From DASXTB01 sp036505615 (lineage in GTDB: Bacteria; Acidobacteriota; UBA6911; JACQSX01), in assembly GCA_036505615.1 (NCBI GenBank), contig DASXTB010000302.1, positions 1-23,335 on the forward strand: DNA of 23,335 nt. The letters run 5' to 3'. The position numbers and the translations under genes are program-made. Every line of letters starts with the position of its first letter. The stretch's first letter is position 1. The notes under the pieces were generated by a model. The model was not told where the DNA came from and searched no databases. It worked only from the letters and a program-made list of their open reading frames with translations. Below are positions 14,305 through 21,893 of the stretch, one piece after another.

Positions 14305-14944
14305 ATTGAAAGACAATAAGTCGTTCAGAGCTGCCTATATTCGGGCGAAGCTGAATGTCCTTGTGCCATCTCAAATCAGGGCACTTAGACTCAAGTCTGA
14401 AAGGCCTAGGCAAGAGGATCTCGCTAGGGAAGTCGAGATGAAGCAGTCTCGCATTTCAGCGATGGAAACGCCTGGGGCTACCAACTTCACCTTAGAAACA
14501 CTCATTCGTCTGGCTTCTGTTTTTAGGGTCGGATTAATGGTCAAATTCGTTCCATTTAGCGAAATGCTAGGATGGGAAAATGAATTTAGTCAAGACACAT
14601 TCAAAGTAGCAACGCTGGATGAAGATACTGAATTCACAGATATTTCGGCATATCGAGAGGTCATACAAGGCCAATTAGATGTCAAATTTATGTTAGGAAT
14701 ACCAATCCAGTGTGGAGTCACTACATCAACAAGTTATGAATATACGATTCCATTGCAGCATCCTGATCTAAGTGAAGGGAATTTGATATTAATGTCGTGG
14801 AAAGGCCTGAAGGAGGCGGAAGCTAATGCCAAAGAAGAAGGATACAGACAAGCCTCAGGAACATACACCGACCAAGACCAAGCAAGCGACGTTGGAATAT
14901 GTTCCAGAAATGAAACCTGGGGAACTCTTAACATTTTACATTAA
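14264..14944 (+). CDS. HTH (Xre-type) antitoxin/regulator
   Basis: This is a 226-residue protein. An Xre-like helix-turn-helix lies at about residues 38-90: RALRLKSERPRQEDLAREVEM, then QSRISAMETPG and NFTLETLIRLASVFRVGLMVKF. The segment after the HTH (about residues 95-185) has no family I recognise. It is acidic and may bind the toxin, or be a separate sensor domain as in some bigger HigA-type regulators. The start overlaps the toxin by 41 bases, so the genes are translationally coupled. The last 40 or so codons (14826-14944) overlap the start of the DUF3467-like gene in another frame and look low in constraint. The true protein may have acquired this tail by stop-codon loss. Confidence 0.68.
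   Translation: MQLLKKDRSQLISKLKDNKSFRAAYIRAKLNVLVPSQIRALRLKSERPRQEDLAREVEMKQSRISAMETPGATNFTLETLIRLASVFRVGLMVKFVPFSEMLGWENEFSQDTFKVATLDEDTEFTDISAYREVIQGQLDVKFMLGIPIQCGVTTSTSYEYTIPLQHPDLSEGNLILMSWKGLKEAEANAKEEGYRQASGTYTDQDQASDVGICSRNETWGTLNILH
14811..14816 (+). promoter_or_regulatory. strong Shine-Dalgarno inside the antitoxin gene
   Basis: A consensus AGGAGG lies 9 bases before the ATG at 14826. It supports that start even though it is inside the upstream gene. Confidence 0.75.
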
Positions 14945-15182
14945 CAATGCGCAATTTGCCCAATCGCAATGGGATTTGAGAATAGATTTGAACGAGATCC
15001 AGGACGCTGACGTAGGGGCAAACGTGATCAGAGCAACTCATCGAGTTAGGCTTCATATGTCATGGCAGTTCGCTCAGGTGTTTGTAGAGGTCATGCGCAG
15101 AAACATAGAGTCTTACGGCAAGAAGTTAGAAGAGCAATTTGAATCCTTGCAGAAAGAAGAAGAAAAGAAAGCAGAACAATAG
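14826..15182 (+). CDS. DUF3467-like small protein
   Basis: This is a 118-residue soluble protein. After a lysine/threonine-rich lead of about 30 residues comes LTFYINNAQFAQSQWDLRID, then a conserved-looking middle and RVRLHMSWQFAQVFVEVMRRNIESYGKKLEEQF. This matches what I know of the DUF3467 family (Y-x-N-x-x-x-x-x-x-x-x-WD-x-x-I-x-F at the front, M-S-x-x-x-A-x-x-x-x-x-x-L-x-x-N-I-x-x-Y at the back). The family has no assigned function. It ends in a highly charged coil (EEEKKAEQ). The start is backed by AGGAGG and overlaps the HTH gene by 119 bases. The stop TAG runs directly into the ATG of the zinc-ribbon gene, so all are one operon. Confidence 0.72.
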   Translation: MPKKKDTDKPQEHTPTKTKQATLEYVPEMKPGELLTFYINNAQFAQSQWDLRIDLNEIQDADVGANVIRATHRVRLHMSWQFAQVFVEVMRRNIESYGKKLEEQFESLQKEEEKKAEQ

Positions 15183-15183
15183 G

Positions 15184-15333
15184 ATGAATCAGATAATCAA
15201 AGGGAAATGCCCAGAGTGCGGACACGGCGAGATTGTTGAGACAAAGATCGAAGGAACCAACTACAGTGGGTATTGTCCAAAATGTAACCATGTCGTTTTT
15301 GGTTTCATCGTTGCCGAAACAGACGAACCATAG
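15184..15333 (+). CDS. small zinc-ribbon protein
   Basis: This 49-residue protein begins at the ATG of TAGGATG, immediately after the previous stop. Two knuckles, CPECGHG (residues 9-15) and CPKCNH (about residues 31-36), would hold one zinc ion. Between them lies ETKIEGTNYSGYCP, and the tail is VVFGFIVAETDEP. It has no other domain. A role in nucleic-acid or protein binding would fit a zinc ribbon, but no function is known to me. The frame is open upstream, but that part overlaps the neighbour's lysine-rich end and has no own ribosome site, so I prefer the short form. It closes the four-gene AT-richer operon. Confidence 0.65.
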   Translation: MNQIIKGKCPECGHGEIVETKIEGTNYSGYCPKCNHVVFGFIVAETDEP

Positions 15334-15548
15334 ACACCCGCACAATCCTAGGACCTATCGAAGTCATCATGGCGGGATTTCCCGTTCCGCCCTATATCCA
15401 CGCTAAGACCCCACTACCCTTGATGGGGCAGATTGTGTTCCTGGCCGCACGCATCATTGCGTGATGGTGTGTTGTGGGGGCGCTCGGCCGTGCGCCCCTC
15501 TGCTGGAACATTGGTAGCTGCGCTGCGCCAGCGTGTAGACTCTCCGCC
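15334..15548. other. intergenic hairpin-rich stretch at the end of the island
   Basis: No gene is seen here. The stretch contains GGCGGGATTTCCCGTTCCGCC, an imperfect CACGCATCATTGCGTGATG repeat, and a 7-8 bp stem (GGGGGCGC/GCGCCCC) at about 15476-15498. These may terminate the upstream operon or mark the island edge. Confidence 0.45.
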
Positions 15549-16775
15549 ATGAAAGCCTCCCGAGCAATCTTCCATTCAATCATCGGGCGTTCCATCGCCT
15601 ATAAGTTTCTGGCTGACAGCATCGGAAGGCTGGCCTCCTTTCTTTTGATTGTGATGATTGCGCGCCTCATGGGCGCCGGCGCGATAGGAATTTACGCTTT
15701 CGCAAACGGCTTGGCTGCCTATCTCAGCGTTGCCTCCGATCTTGGCATGCACTTATTTGTGACCAGAGAGATAGCCGCTTCGAGCGACGCCAAGCGGCTG
15801 GTCGGTTCGCTCTCGCTGCTCAAGGTCTTCATCAATGGCACGCTGGGAGCGCTGATGTCAGGGCTGACTCTGTATTTTTTCCCATGGGGTGAAGAGTCCC
15901 AAGTAGTGTTGATCATTGCCTGGGCGACTTTGTGGTATAGCTTCATTGAGCTCTTCACCGCAGTGCTCCGCGGCTATAACGCCATCGTCACCGAAACAAC
16001 GCTGGTACTGATCTTCCGCCTGGCTCGCACCGCTTTGGGAATCACGCTTATCTGGATGTTCAGAAACTTGATAGTCCTGGCCATGGCGATCATGGCTCTG
16101 TCGGTTGTTTCGTCCTTCTGCGCCGCGTGGTACCTGTTTCGAACATGGATCCGACCTGAATTTTCATTCTTGTGGAAAGATGTCCGGCATTGGATGGGCC
16201 AATATTTACCCATCGGGGCGGGCCTGATTGTCACACTCCTTTACTGGCGCTCCGACGTCCTGTTGATTCGATTGTTTCTGTCACCGCGGGAGGTAGGGCT
16301 TTATGACGCGGCGTACCGATTATTTGACGCCGTACAGGTTTTCCCGGCCATCATTCTGGCAGTGCTATTCCCGCGTTTTGCCGCGCCGGGAGGCTTCCGG
16401 TATTTTTGGCGCGCGTTCGGAGCCTTAGAATTGCTGGCGGCATTTCTGATGGCGTTCATTTTCCTTCTTGGAGGGCCCTTAGTGCGCCTGGCATACGGCT
16501 CGGCTTTCACTCCTTCGATCAAAATATTGGCCATTTTGTTTCTAGCGCTCCCGGCAATGTTTTTGAACGCCTTGTTGATTAACTACCTGATCGCCACCCG
16601 GCGCCAGTGGGCGTATCTGTTGGCCGCAGGCGCTGCATTACTCTTCAGGATCGGCCTAAACCTTTGGGGGATTCCCAGGTTTGGGCTCCAGGCTGCAGCG
16701 GTTACCGCAGTCCTGACCGAGGGCGTGATTCTGGCTGCATGTGTGGTTTGTTGGCGCGTTTTTCTTCGCCGATAG
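15549..16775 (+). CDS. Wzx-like polysaccharide flippase
   Basis: This 408-residue integral membrane protein has roughly 12-14 hydrophobic segments, of the polysaccharide-transport (MATE/MOP superfamily, Wzx/RfbX) type. The N-terminus is characteristic: SIAYKFLADSIGRLASFLLI then ARLMGAGAIGIYAFANGLA. The middle YWRSDVLLIRLFLSPREVGL is the usual second-half helix 7-8 region. It should flip lipid-linked oligosaccharide units across the inner membrane. The start is taken at ATG 15549, because codons upstream lack sequence typical of the family and fall in intergenic hairpins. Its last 193 bases overlap, on the opposite strand, the end of the glycosyltransferase gene. The conserved helices here argue that this strand is the constrained one. 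Confidence 0.85.
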   Translation: MKASRAIFHSIIGRSIAYKFLADSIGRLASFLLIVMIARLMGAGAIGIYAFANGLAAYLSVASDLGMHLFVTREIAASSDAKRLVGSLSLLKVFINGTLGALMSGLTLYFFPWGEESQVVLIIAWATLWYSFIELFTAVLRGYNAIVTETTLVLIFRLARTALGITLIWMFRNLIVLAMAIMALSVVSSFCAAWYLFRTWIRPEFSFLWKDVRHWMGQYLPIGAGLIVTLLYWRSDVLLIRLFLSPREVGLYDAAYRLFDAVQVFPAIILAVLFPRFAAPGGFRYFWRAFGALELLAAFLMAFIFLLGGPLVRLAYGSAFTPSIKILAILFLALPAMFLNALLINYLIATRRQWAYLLAAGAALLFRIGLNLWGIPRFGLQAAAVTAVLTEGVILAACVVCWRVFLRR

Positions 16776-18469
16776 ATCCGAATCTCCGGGTGACTGTATT
16801 TCCAGTCATGGGGAGCATTCCATTCCGGAAGGGTGAAGTTCCAGAACTGCGGATTTCTTTTGAATTCGGCCACCAGCCAGTAATGGCTGTCGAGGGTTTG
16901 AACGAACTCGGCGGGAAAATCGAATATCGGAAGATTGTCCAGCAACACGTAATCGGGGAAAAAAGTCTTCCCCTTGTCGTCAAGAAAGAAATCCTTAAAG
17001 TCCACCAGGCGATTCTGGGTGTAATAGTTTCGAATAGTATATTTTTCAGGATTGAGCACCGGCAGCTGGGGCCATCCCTTGGTTAAGCTGGCGCCGGAAG
17101 GAACATTTCGTTCGATCCACTCGAAAGCCTGGTTGGCGGTGTGCTCCTGGGCGAGGATGCGGATGTGTAACAGGGTGAAGATACCGGTTGAGAGGATGAC
17201 GCAAAAAGCAAGTGCTCGTCCCCAGCGCCATCGGGCAAGCACACTCAGCACATGACCATCCAGGATGACTGCGAATACTAGCGCAGGCAGCGTATAACGA
17301 AGTAAAGGCTGGCGAATCAGTAGAACTGAGATGCAAAAGGACAGGATGCAAACATAGAGCAGAATTCGGCCTAGGAGCCTCGAACCGCGAACTGAAGGTC
17401 TGAGCGCCTGCTCTGATTGGTTGTGCTCCTGGCCGGACAAGTCGCGTTCCGGAAATCGCCGGCTCCGCCGGGCGAATCGGCACCAGAGATAGCCACAGCC
17501 TCCGAGGACCAAAACTAGAGCAAGCGGAAGACCGAGGCCAAAAAAGGCTGCATTTTTCAACTGCAGAACCAGCAGCACGGGCCAAGAGGGAACAACCCCC
17601 CCGGGAAGATTGACCGTACTCAGGTAGTTGCGCTGCAGCGAACCCCAGAATTCCCGGTGATGCACCAGGGCATAAGGCTCCCCTGCCAGAAAACCAGCTA
17701 CAGTGCCAGGATAGATCAGCCATTTCTTCGACCAGAATCGATCTGGACGCAAAAAGTGAGAAAGGATGATGACTGGAAGCAGGAACGCTGCATTGTATTT
17801 GGCGGCGACGGCCAGGCCGAAGGCGACGCCGGTTGTAAAAAAGAGGTTGCGGCTTGGCTTTTCAAGAGTTGCCGCCAGTCCGTAAAAGGCCAGCAATAGA
17901 AAAAAGGCCATGCTGATGTCGGAGGTCAGATAGTGAGAATTGACTGCGTGCAGCGGGCATAGAGCCAGCGCCAGGGAGGCCCAAATTCCTGACTGCTCGT
18001 CCCAAAGACGTCTTGCGATGCCATAAGCCGGAAATATGGAGCAACTCCCAAGTATGGCCGAAACTGCCCGGCCCGCCTCAAACAGGCGCGGAAATTGATC
18101 GGGTTGAAAATCGAAAAAAGATCGGCGCCACGGAGTAGAGACGATTCCCAATCCCTGGCATATGAGGAGTGCCGTTTCGATCAAGTAATACTGGAGCGTT
18201 CCCCAGTGAAAATCCGCTACGTAAAAGTCAAAAGTTCTCGGTCGAATTCGCGTAAGGTTCCACAGGAAAGTACCTTCGTCGAGATGGTATGAGGTCCTGA
18301 TGTCTGCAGCAGCCCTGGCAGTTTCGGCATCGTAAATGGGAATCCCCCAATTCAAGCCTGCCAGGCGCAGGCTCAAGGCAAGAATGAAAATGAGGCAGAG
18401 CAGCAGCTCTTTTCTTTTCGCTCGCAACGCACCAAGAATTTGCCGCCATTGGCTTTGTCGTTCCGGCAT
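16583..18469 (-). CDS. GT39/ArnT-like membrane glycosyltransferase
   Basis: This 628-residue polytopic GT-C-type enzyme has about a dozen hydrophobic segments. The N-terminus ALSLRLAGLNWGIPIYDAETA places an acidic residue in the first periplasmic loop, followed by YHLDEGTFLW. FHWGTLQYYLIE, GRAVSAILGSCSIFPAYGIARRLW and SHYLTSDISMAFFLLLAFYGL are typical of dolichyl/undecaprenyl-phosphate-sugar glycosyltransferases (PMT_2-like). Such enzymes move a sugar from a polyprenyl carrier onto glycan or lipid outside the membrane. A soluble domain (about residues 450-565) ends at HPEIRIYRRRKTRQQ. Residues about 566-628 are only antisense of the flippase gene and look like readthrough past a lost stop. 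It is divergent from the O-antigen ligase gene. Confidence 0.83.
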   Translation of the reverse strand: MPERQSQWRQILGALRAKRKELLLCLIFILALSLRLAGLNWGIPIYDAETARAAADIRTSYHLDEGTFLWNLTRIRPRTFDFYVADFHWGTLQYYLIETALLICQGLGIVSTPWRRSFFDFQPDQFPRLFEAGRAVSAILGSCSIFPAYGIARRLWDEQSGIWASLALALCPLHAVNSHYLTSDISMAFFLLLAFYGLAATLEKPSRNLFFTTGVAFGLAVAAKYNAAFLLPVIILSHFLRPDRFWSKKWLIYPGTVAGFLAGEPYALVHHREFWGSLQRNYLSTVNLPGGVVPSWPVLLVLQLKNAAFFGLGLPLALVLVLGGCGYLWCRFARRSRRFPERDLSGQEHNQSEQALRPSVRGSRLLGRILLYVCILSFCISVLLIRQPLLRYTLPALVFAVILDGHVLSVLARWRWGRALAFCVILSTGIFTLLHIRILAQEHTANQAFEWIERNVPSGASLTKGWPQLPVLNPEKYTIRNYYTQNRLVDFKDFFLDDKGKTFFPDYVLLDNLPIFDFPAEFVQTLDSHYWLVAEFKRNPQFWNFTLPEWNAPHDWKYSHPEIRIYRRRKTRQQTTHAARITPSVRTAVTAAAWSPNLGIPQRFRPILKSNAAPAANRYAHWRRVAIR

Positions 18470-18503
18470 TTGGTCTCAGAATAAGCCATGTGTTGCCTGG
18501 GCA

Positions 18504-18663
18504 CCAGCGCTGGCGTCAACGCCGGCGGGGATAACGAAAAAGGCCGTTGAAACGGCCTGGTCGATGATTGCGCTGGCGCATAACCCCGGCCTCGGAAGGC
18601 CGGGGCTGAAACCCTGCGGGAAAGGCCGCTGGAAGCAGCCTGGAGACGGCCCTCGGGCCGTCT
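18504..18663. repeat. cluster of perfect hairpins between divergent glycan genes
   Basis: Palindrome CCAGCGCTGG is at 18504-18513. AGGCCGT/ACGGCCT (loop TGAA) is at 18541-18558. CCCCGGCCT/AGGCCGGGG (loop CGGA) is at 18584-18605. AGACGGCCC/GGGCCGTCT (loop TC) is at 18644-18663. They fill the 227-base gap between two divergently read genes (18469 minus, 18697 plus), so terminator function is unlikely. REP-like elements are the better guess. Confidence 0.7.
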
Positions 18664-18696
18664 CTCCGCTCCCAAAATGTCCAAACCCGGCGAAAC

Positions 18697-20340
18697 ATGA
18701 TCAGTTGGTTTCCTGAAACAAGATCACGGGCGATTTTATTGACGCTGGCGGCACTTATTTTTTCGCTTCCCTATGAACGAATTGTCTTCTCGACCGGCCC
18801 CTTTTCGTTTTCCGATATTGAGCTTTTTTGTGCGCTGTTTTTTGTGGCTTTTGGCTTCTTTGGCCGCTTTGAAAAACAGCTCTTGTTTCTGAAGCTTTCC
18901 GTCGCCGCTTTCTGTTTCATCGTTGCTTTGTTCCTGAGCGCCCTGATTCAAACGGCTTATCGCGACAACGCCTTGAAGTTCTCCCTCCGAATGCTGGCCG
19001 GCATTGTCCTTGCCTGGCTGGTCGCTTCACTGGTCCGGCGGGAGAGTCACTGGAGATTGGTTCTTTTGACTCTGTTTTCAGGCAGCGGAGGACTGGCGGC
19101 GATCTTGGGGCTCATCGAATGGGGAATTCCGCGGCAACTGGACCGGTGGTACTGGATTTGGGGAACGCAGCCCCACTGGATCGGCGGCTTGAAGCGGCTC
19201 ACCGGAACCTTCGAATATCCGAACATTGCCGCAAGTTTCTTTTTGTTTGCGCTGGCGGCATCCATCTCCCTCGGCCTCTCCGGCCGAAAATTTCATCGGG
19301 CCGTTGCATTCCTGGTTCTGGTGGCGCTGGTGCTGACTTATTCGCGCGGAGCACTGATCGCCGCATTGGCTTCGCTGGTCGCTGTCGCCGCTTTGAATCG
19401 GCACAGCCGAAGCGCGCGACGTGAGATGATTGTCTGGGTCGCAGTGCTGGCGGCCCTCTCCGTCTCGGTGCTGTGGATCACCCCGCGGCTGGTTCATCGC
19501 GTCACATCAGAAGGCGACAGCGCATGGTTGAAGGCCGGCTATCAGATCCTTTCATTACCGAAGTCGCTGGCTCCGGATCGGACTTATTTCGTCCCGCTCC
19601 GGCTGACCAACGAGGGAACCACTGCCTGGGAGCAAACCCTTCCATTTCGCCTCTCGTATCACTGGTACGATGGGGCGACGCTGCAGATGGTGGTGCGTGA
19701 TGGATTGCGAACTCCTCTGCCAGTGACGGTTTCGCCTGGGCAGAGCACGATCGTCAACGTGGCCGTCAAGACTCCGGGGCGGCCGGGGGATTTTCTCTTG
19801 GCGTTTGACATGGTGCTGGAGCGGTTCGCCTGGTTTAGTGAAAGAGGCGCGGCTCCAGCCCTGATCCGGTGTCAGATCGGTTCCGCCGAAGCGGCTTCGA
19901 TTCCATTCAAACCCGGAGTTAAAATCAGTGACATTGTGGATCGCGGGTTCACAGTGACCAGCAGGCTGGATTTGTGGAGGGCCGCATGGAAACTATTCGA
20001 GAGAAACAAGTGGGTGGGAGTCGGCCCTGACAATTTCCGGTTTCAATACGAGAAAGCGCTGGGCAGGCCGACGCATTTTACTACTATTTTTGCCAATAAC
20101 CTGTTTCTTGAAGTGCTGGCGGACGCCGGCCTGATCGGTTTTGGCGCGCTGGCGATATTTTTTTATCTCCTGTTGCGAAAGCTGCTTGATGCCGGGCCTG
20201 GCGAGCAGATCGCTCTGCTGGCTTTCTTGGTTCACGGGCTGGTCGATTACTTCCTGGAATTTTCGCCCATTTATATTTCCTTTTGGATCTTCATCGGCAT
20301 TGTTGCCGCGATACCGGAGAAAGATGCGCATCGGCATTGA
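18697..20340 (+). CDS. O-antigen ligase/polymerase (WaaL/Wzy_C-like) with inserted beta domain
   Basis: This 547-residue inner-membrane protein has about eleven hydrophobic segments. YPNIAASFFLFALAASISLG and VLTYSRGALIAALASL (about residues 215-230) are typical Wzy_C features. After a TM segment the long periplasmic loop resumes with WRAAWKLFERNKWVGVGPDNF and THFTTIFANNLFLEVLADAG, the ligase signature containing the key basic residues, then the last helices. Between them, residues about 290-400 hold a soluble, beta-rich domain (YFVPLRLTNEGTTAWEQ, SYHWYD, LPVTVSPGQST, PGDFLLAFDMV, WFSERG), an insertion not usual in the family. It joins or polymerises glycan on a lipid carrier. Its stop overlaps the start of the GT4 gene by 17 bases. 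Confidence 0.83.
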   Translation: MISWFPETRSRAILLTLAALIFSLPYERIVFSTGPFSFSDIELFCALFFVAFGFFGRFEKQLLFLKLSVAAFCFIVALFLSALIQTAYRDNALKFSLRMLAGIVLAWLVASLVRRESHWRLVLLTLFSGSGGLAAILGLIEWGIPRQLDRWYWIWGTQPHWIGGLKRLTGTFEYPNIAASFFLFALAASISLGLSGRKFHRAVAFLVLVALVLTYSRGALIAALASLVAVAALNRHSRSARREMIVWVAVLAALSVSVLWITPRLVHRVTSEGDSAWLKAGYQILSLPKSLAPDRTYFVPLRLTNEGTTAWEQTLPFRLSYHWYDGATLQMVVRDGLRTPLPVTVSPGQSTIVNVAVKTPGRPGDFLLAFDMVLERFAWFSERGAAPALIRCQIGSAEAASIPFKPGVKISDIVDRGFTVTSRLDLWRAAWKLFERNKWVGVGPDNFRFQYEKALGRPTHFTTIFANNLFLEVLADAGLIGFGALAIFFYLLLRKLLDAGPGEQIALLAFLVHGLVDYFLEFSPIYISFWIFIGIVAAIPEKDAHRH

Positions 20341-21442
20341 TGCTACCGTGATTCACGGCGAGAAGTCCGGGGTTGCTACCTACACCGAGGAGTTGACGCT
20401 CGCTCTGGCGCGCTTGTTTCCTCAAGACGAGTTCATCTGGTTTTCGAATCGGGCGGTGGAAACCGAGAACAACGTGCCGTCCAATATCCGAATCGAGCGC
20501 TCTCGCCTAGTGCCGACCCGCACGTTGTGGATGCAATCTGCTCTTCCGGCGCTGGCGCGAGCAGAACGCGTCGATGTTCTCCATTTCACCAATAGCCTGG
20601 CTCCGCTTGCGCTTTCCACCCCGTACCTAATCTCCATCCACGATATGAGCACCCGACTCCTCCCCAGCTTTCACACGTGGAAGAAGCGCAAACTGTGGCA
20701 AGCGCTGCTGCCCAATGCAGCTCGAAAATGCAAAGCCATTGTTGCCGGATCTGAAAGCGCTGCGGCCGACATTCGAGCTGCCTTTCCTTTTGCCGTCGGA
20801 AAAATATTCGTGGTCCCTTACGCGGCCTCGCCTGGATTTTACCCTGCTGCGGCCGGAGAGGACTTCGGCCCGGCCCTGCGGGCGCTGGCAGTGCAATCGC
20901 CCTACATCCTGGGAGTGGGGAATATGGAGCCCCGCAAAGGCTTCGTAACTCTGTTAAAAGCCTTTCAGCAACTTCGGCAAGACCAGGGTATTCCGCACCG
21001 ATTGTACTTGTGCGGTCCCAGCGGTTGGAAAAACCGGATCTTGAAAAAATCACTGCAATCCGACAACGAGGGAACCGCCAGATATCTAGGCTACGTTTCC
21101 AGACAGCAGCTGCGTGCTCTCTATTGTAATGCGGACTTATTCGTCTACCCTTCGCTCATGGAGGGTTTCGGACTTCCAGTGCTGGAGGCGATGTCGTGCG
21201 GCACTGCCGTGATCGCTGCGGCAAATTCGGCGATCACGGAGGTGGCCCTCAATTCGGCCCGACTCTTCGCTACTCACTCGGTGTCCGACTTGCGGGATGC
21301 CCTGGCGGAATTGCTCGGCGATCCGGCGGAAATCGAAAGATGGCGTAAATTGGGGCAGGCGCGCGCGCGGGAGTTCACTTGGGAGCGTGCGGCAGCACAA
21401 ACAATGGAGATCTATCGCAGAGTCGCTGGGATGCGGAGGTAG
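20324..21442 (+). CDS. GT4-family glycosyltransferase
   Basis: This 372-residue GT-B-fold cytoplasmic enzyme uses a nucleotide-sugar donor. RIGIDATVIHGEKSGVATYT opens the acceptor domain. SPYILGVGNMEPRKGFVTLL begins the donor domain. LFVYPSLMEGFGLPVLEAMSCG carries the E-x7-E catalytic/donor motif (Glu in MEGFG and Glu in LEAMS). The start is ATG 20324: GGAGA lies just upstream, it overlaps the ligase stop by 17 bases, and the fold begins there. The two genes are translationally coupled. It probably adds a mannose- or glucose-type sugar to the repeat unit handled by the flippase and ligase. The final codons run into the 7-mer array: the stop TAG is part of the first unit and its neighbour. Confidence 0.9.
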   Translation: MRIGIDATVIHGEKSGVATYTEELTLALARLFPQDEFIWFSNRAVETENNVPSNIRIERSRLVPTRTLWMQSALPALARAERVDVLHFTNSLAPLALSTPYLISIHDMSTRLLPSFHTWKKRKLWQALLPNAARKCKAIVAGSESAAADIRAAFPFAVGKIFVVPYAASPGFYPAAAGEDFGPALRALAVQSPYILGVGNMEPRKGFVTLLKAFQQLRQDQGIPHRLYLCGPSGWKNRILKKSLQSDNEGTARYLGYVSRQQLRALYCNADLFVYPSLMEGFGLPVLEAMSCGTAVIAAANSAITEVALNSARLFATHSVSDLRDALAELLGDPAEIERWRKLGQARAREFTWERAAAQTMEIYRRVAGMRR

Positions 21443-21693
21443 GAGGCAGGAGGCAGGCGGCAGGAAGCAGGAGGCAGGAAGCAGAAAGCAGGAGGCAGGA
21501 GGCAGACCGCAGGAAGCAGGAGATAGAAGGCGGAAGGCGGAAAGCAGGAGGCAGGAAGCAGGAGGCAGGAAGCAGGAGGCAGACGGCAGGAAGCAGGAGG
21601 CAGGAAGCAGGAGGCAGACGGCAGGAATCAGGAGGCAGACGGCAGGAAGCAGGAGGCAGACGGCAGGAAGCAGGAAACGGAAGGCAGACGGCG
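21435..21693 (+). repeat. 37-unit 7-mer array (GGAGGCA/GGAAGCA)
   Basis: There are 37 consecutive 7-base units in unbroken register, starting with GGAGGTA at 21435 and ending with GACGGCG at 21687-21693. Common units are GGAGGCA, GGAAGCA and GACGGCA, with rarer GAAAGCA, GGCGGCA, GACCGCA, GGAATCA and GGAGATA. No indel breaks the register. As 7 is not a multiple of 3, all frames read through it as glutamine/arginine/glycine/alanine-rich or leucine/proline/serine-rich peptides. These are not genes. Confidence 0.95.
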
Positions 21694-21733
21694 TCACTCG
21701 TCATTCGTGGCCTTCGTATCAGCTCTTCTCTCT

Positions 21734-21789
21734 TGTCTGCTTTCTGCCTTCTGCTTTCTGCCTTCCGCCGTCTGCTTCCTGCCTCCTGT
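21734..21789. repeat. eight-unit inverted partner of the 7-mer array
   Basis: Units TGTCTGC, TTTCTGC, CTTCTGC, TTTCTGC, CTTCCGC, CGTCTGC, TTCCTGC and CTCCTGT are reverse complements of the words in the array at 21435-21693. The spacer is 40 bases. The long array followed by its own reverse complement could fold into a long imperfect hairpin. Confidence 0.85.
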
Positions 21790-21893
21790 TTGAAGACCTA
21801 CGAACATCGTTGACATTTCGACCTAGCAACATCGTTGACACTTTTTTGAGTTTTTCAATTACCCGATAGTAACAAAAAAACCACCAGTAGTAG

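Noticed and set aside
13681..15548. Integrase-type island with att duplication of the tRNA 3' end
   Set aside because: No integrase gene and no repeat of the tRNA 3' end could be found on the far side of the AT-rich genes.
15474..15548. Longer flippase start at 15474
   Set aside because: The 25 extra residues are not membrane-like, lie in hairpin DNA, and lack a ribosome site; ATG 15549 begins the family-type N-terminus.
21297..21869. Long open frames on both strands across the 7-mer array, rich in Q/R/G/A or L/P/S
   Set aside because: They are translations of a 7-base repeat that keeps every frame free of stops; no family, no ribosome site, and they overlap the GT4 gene.
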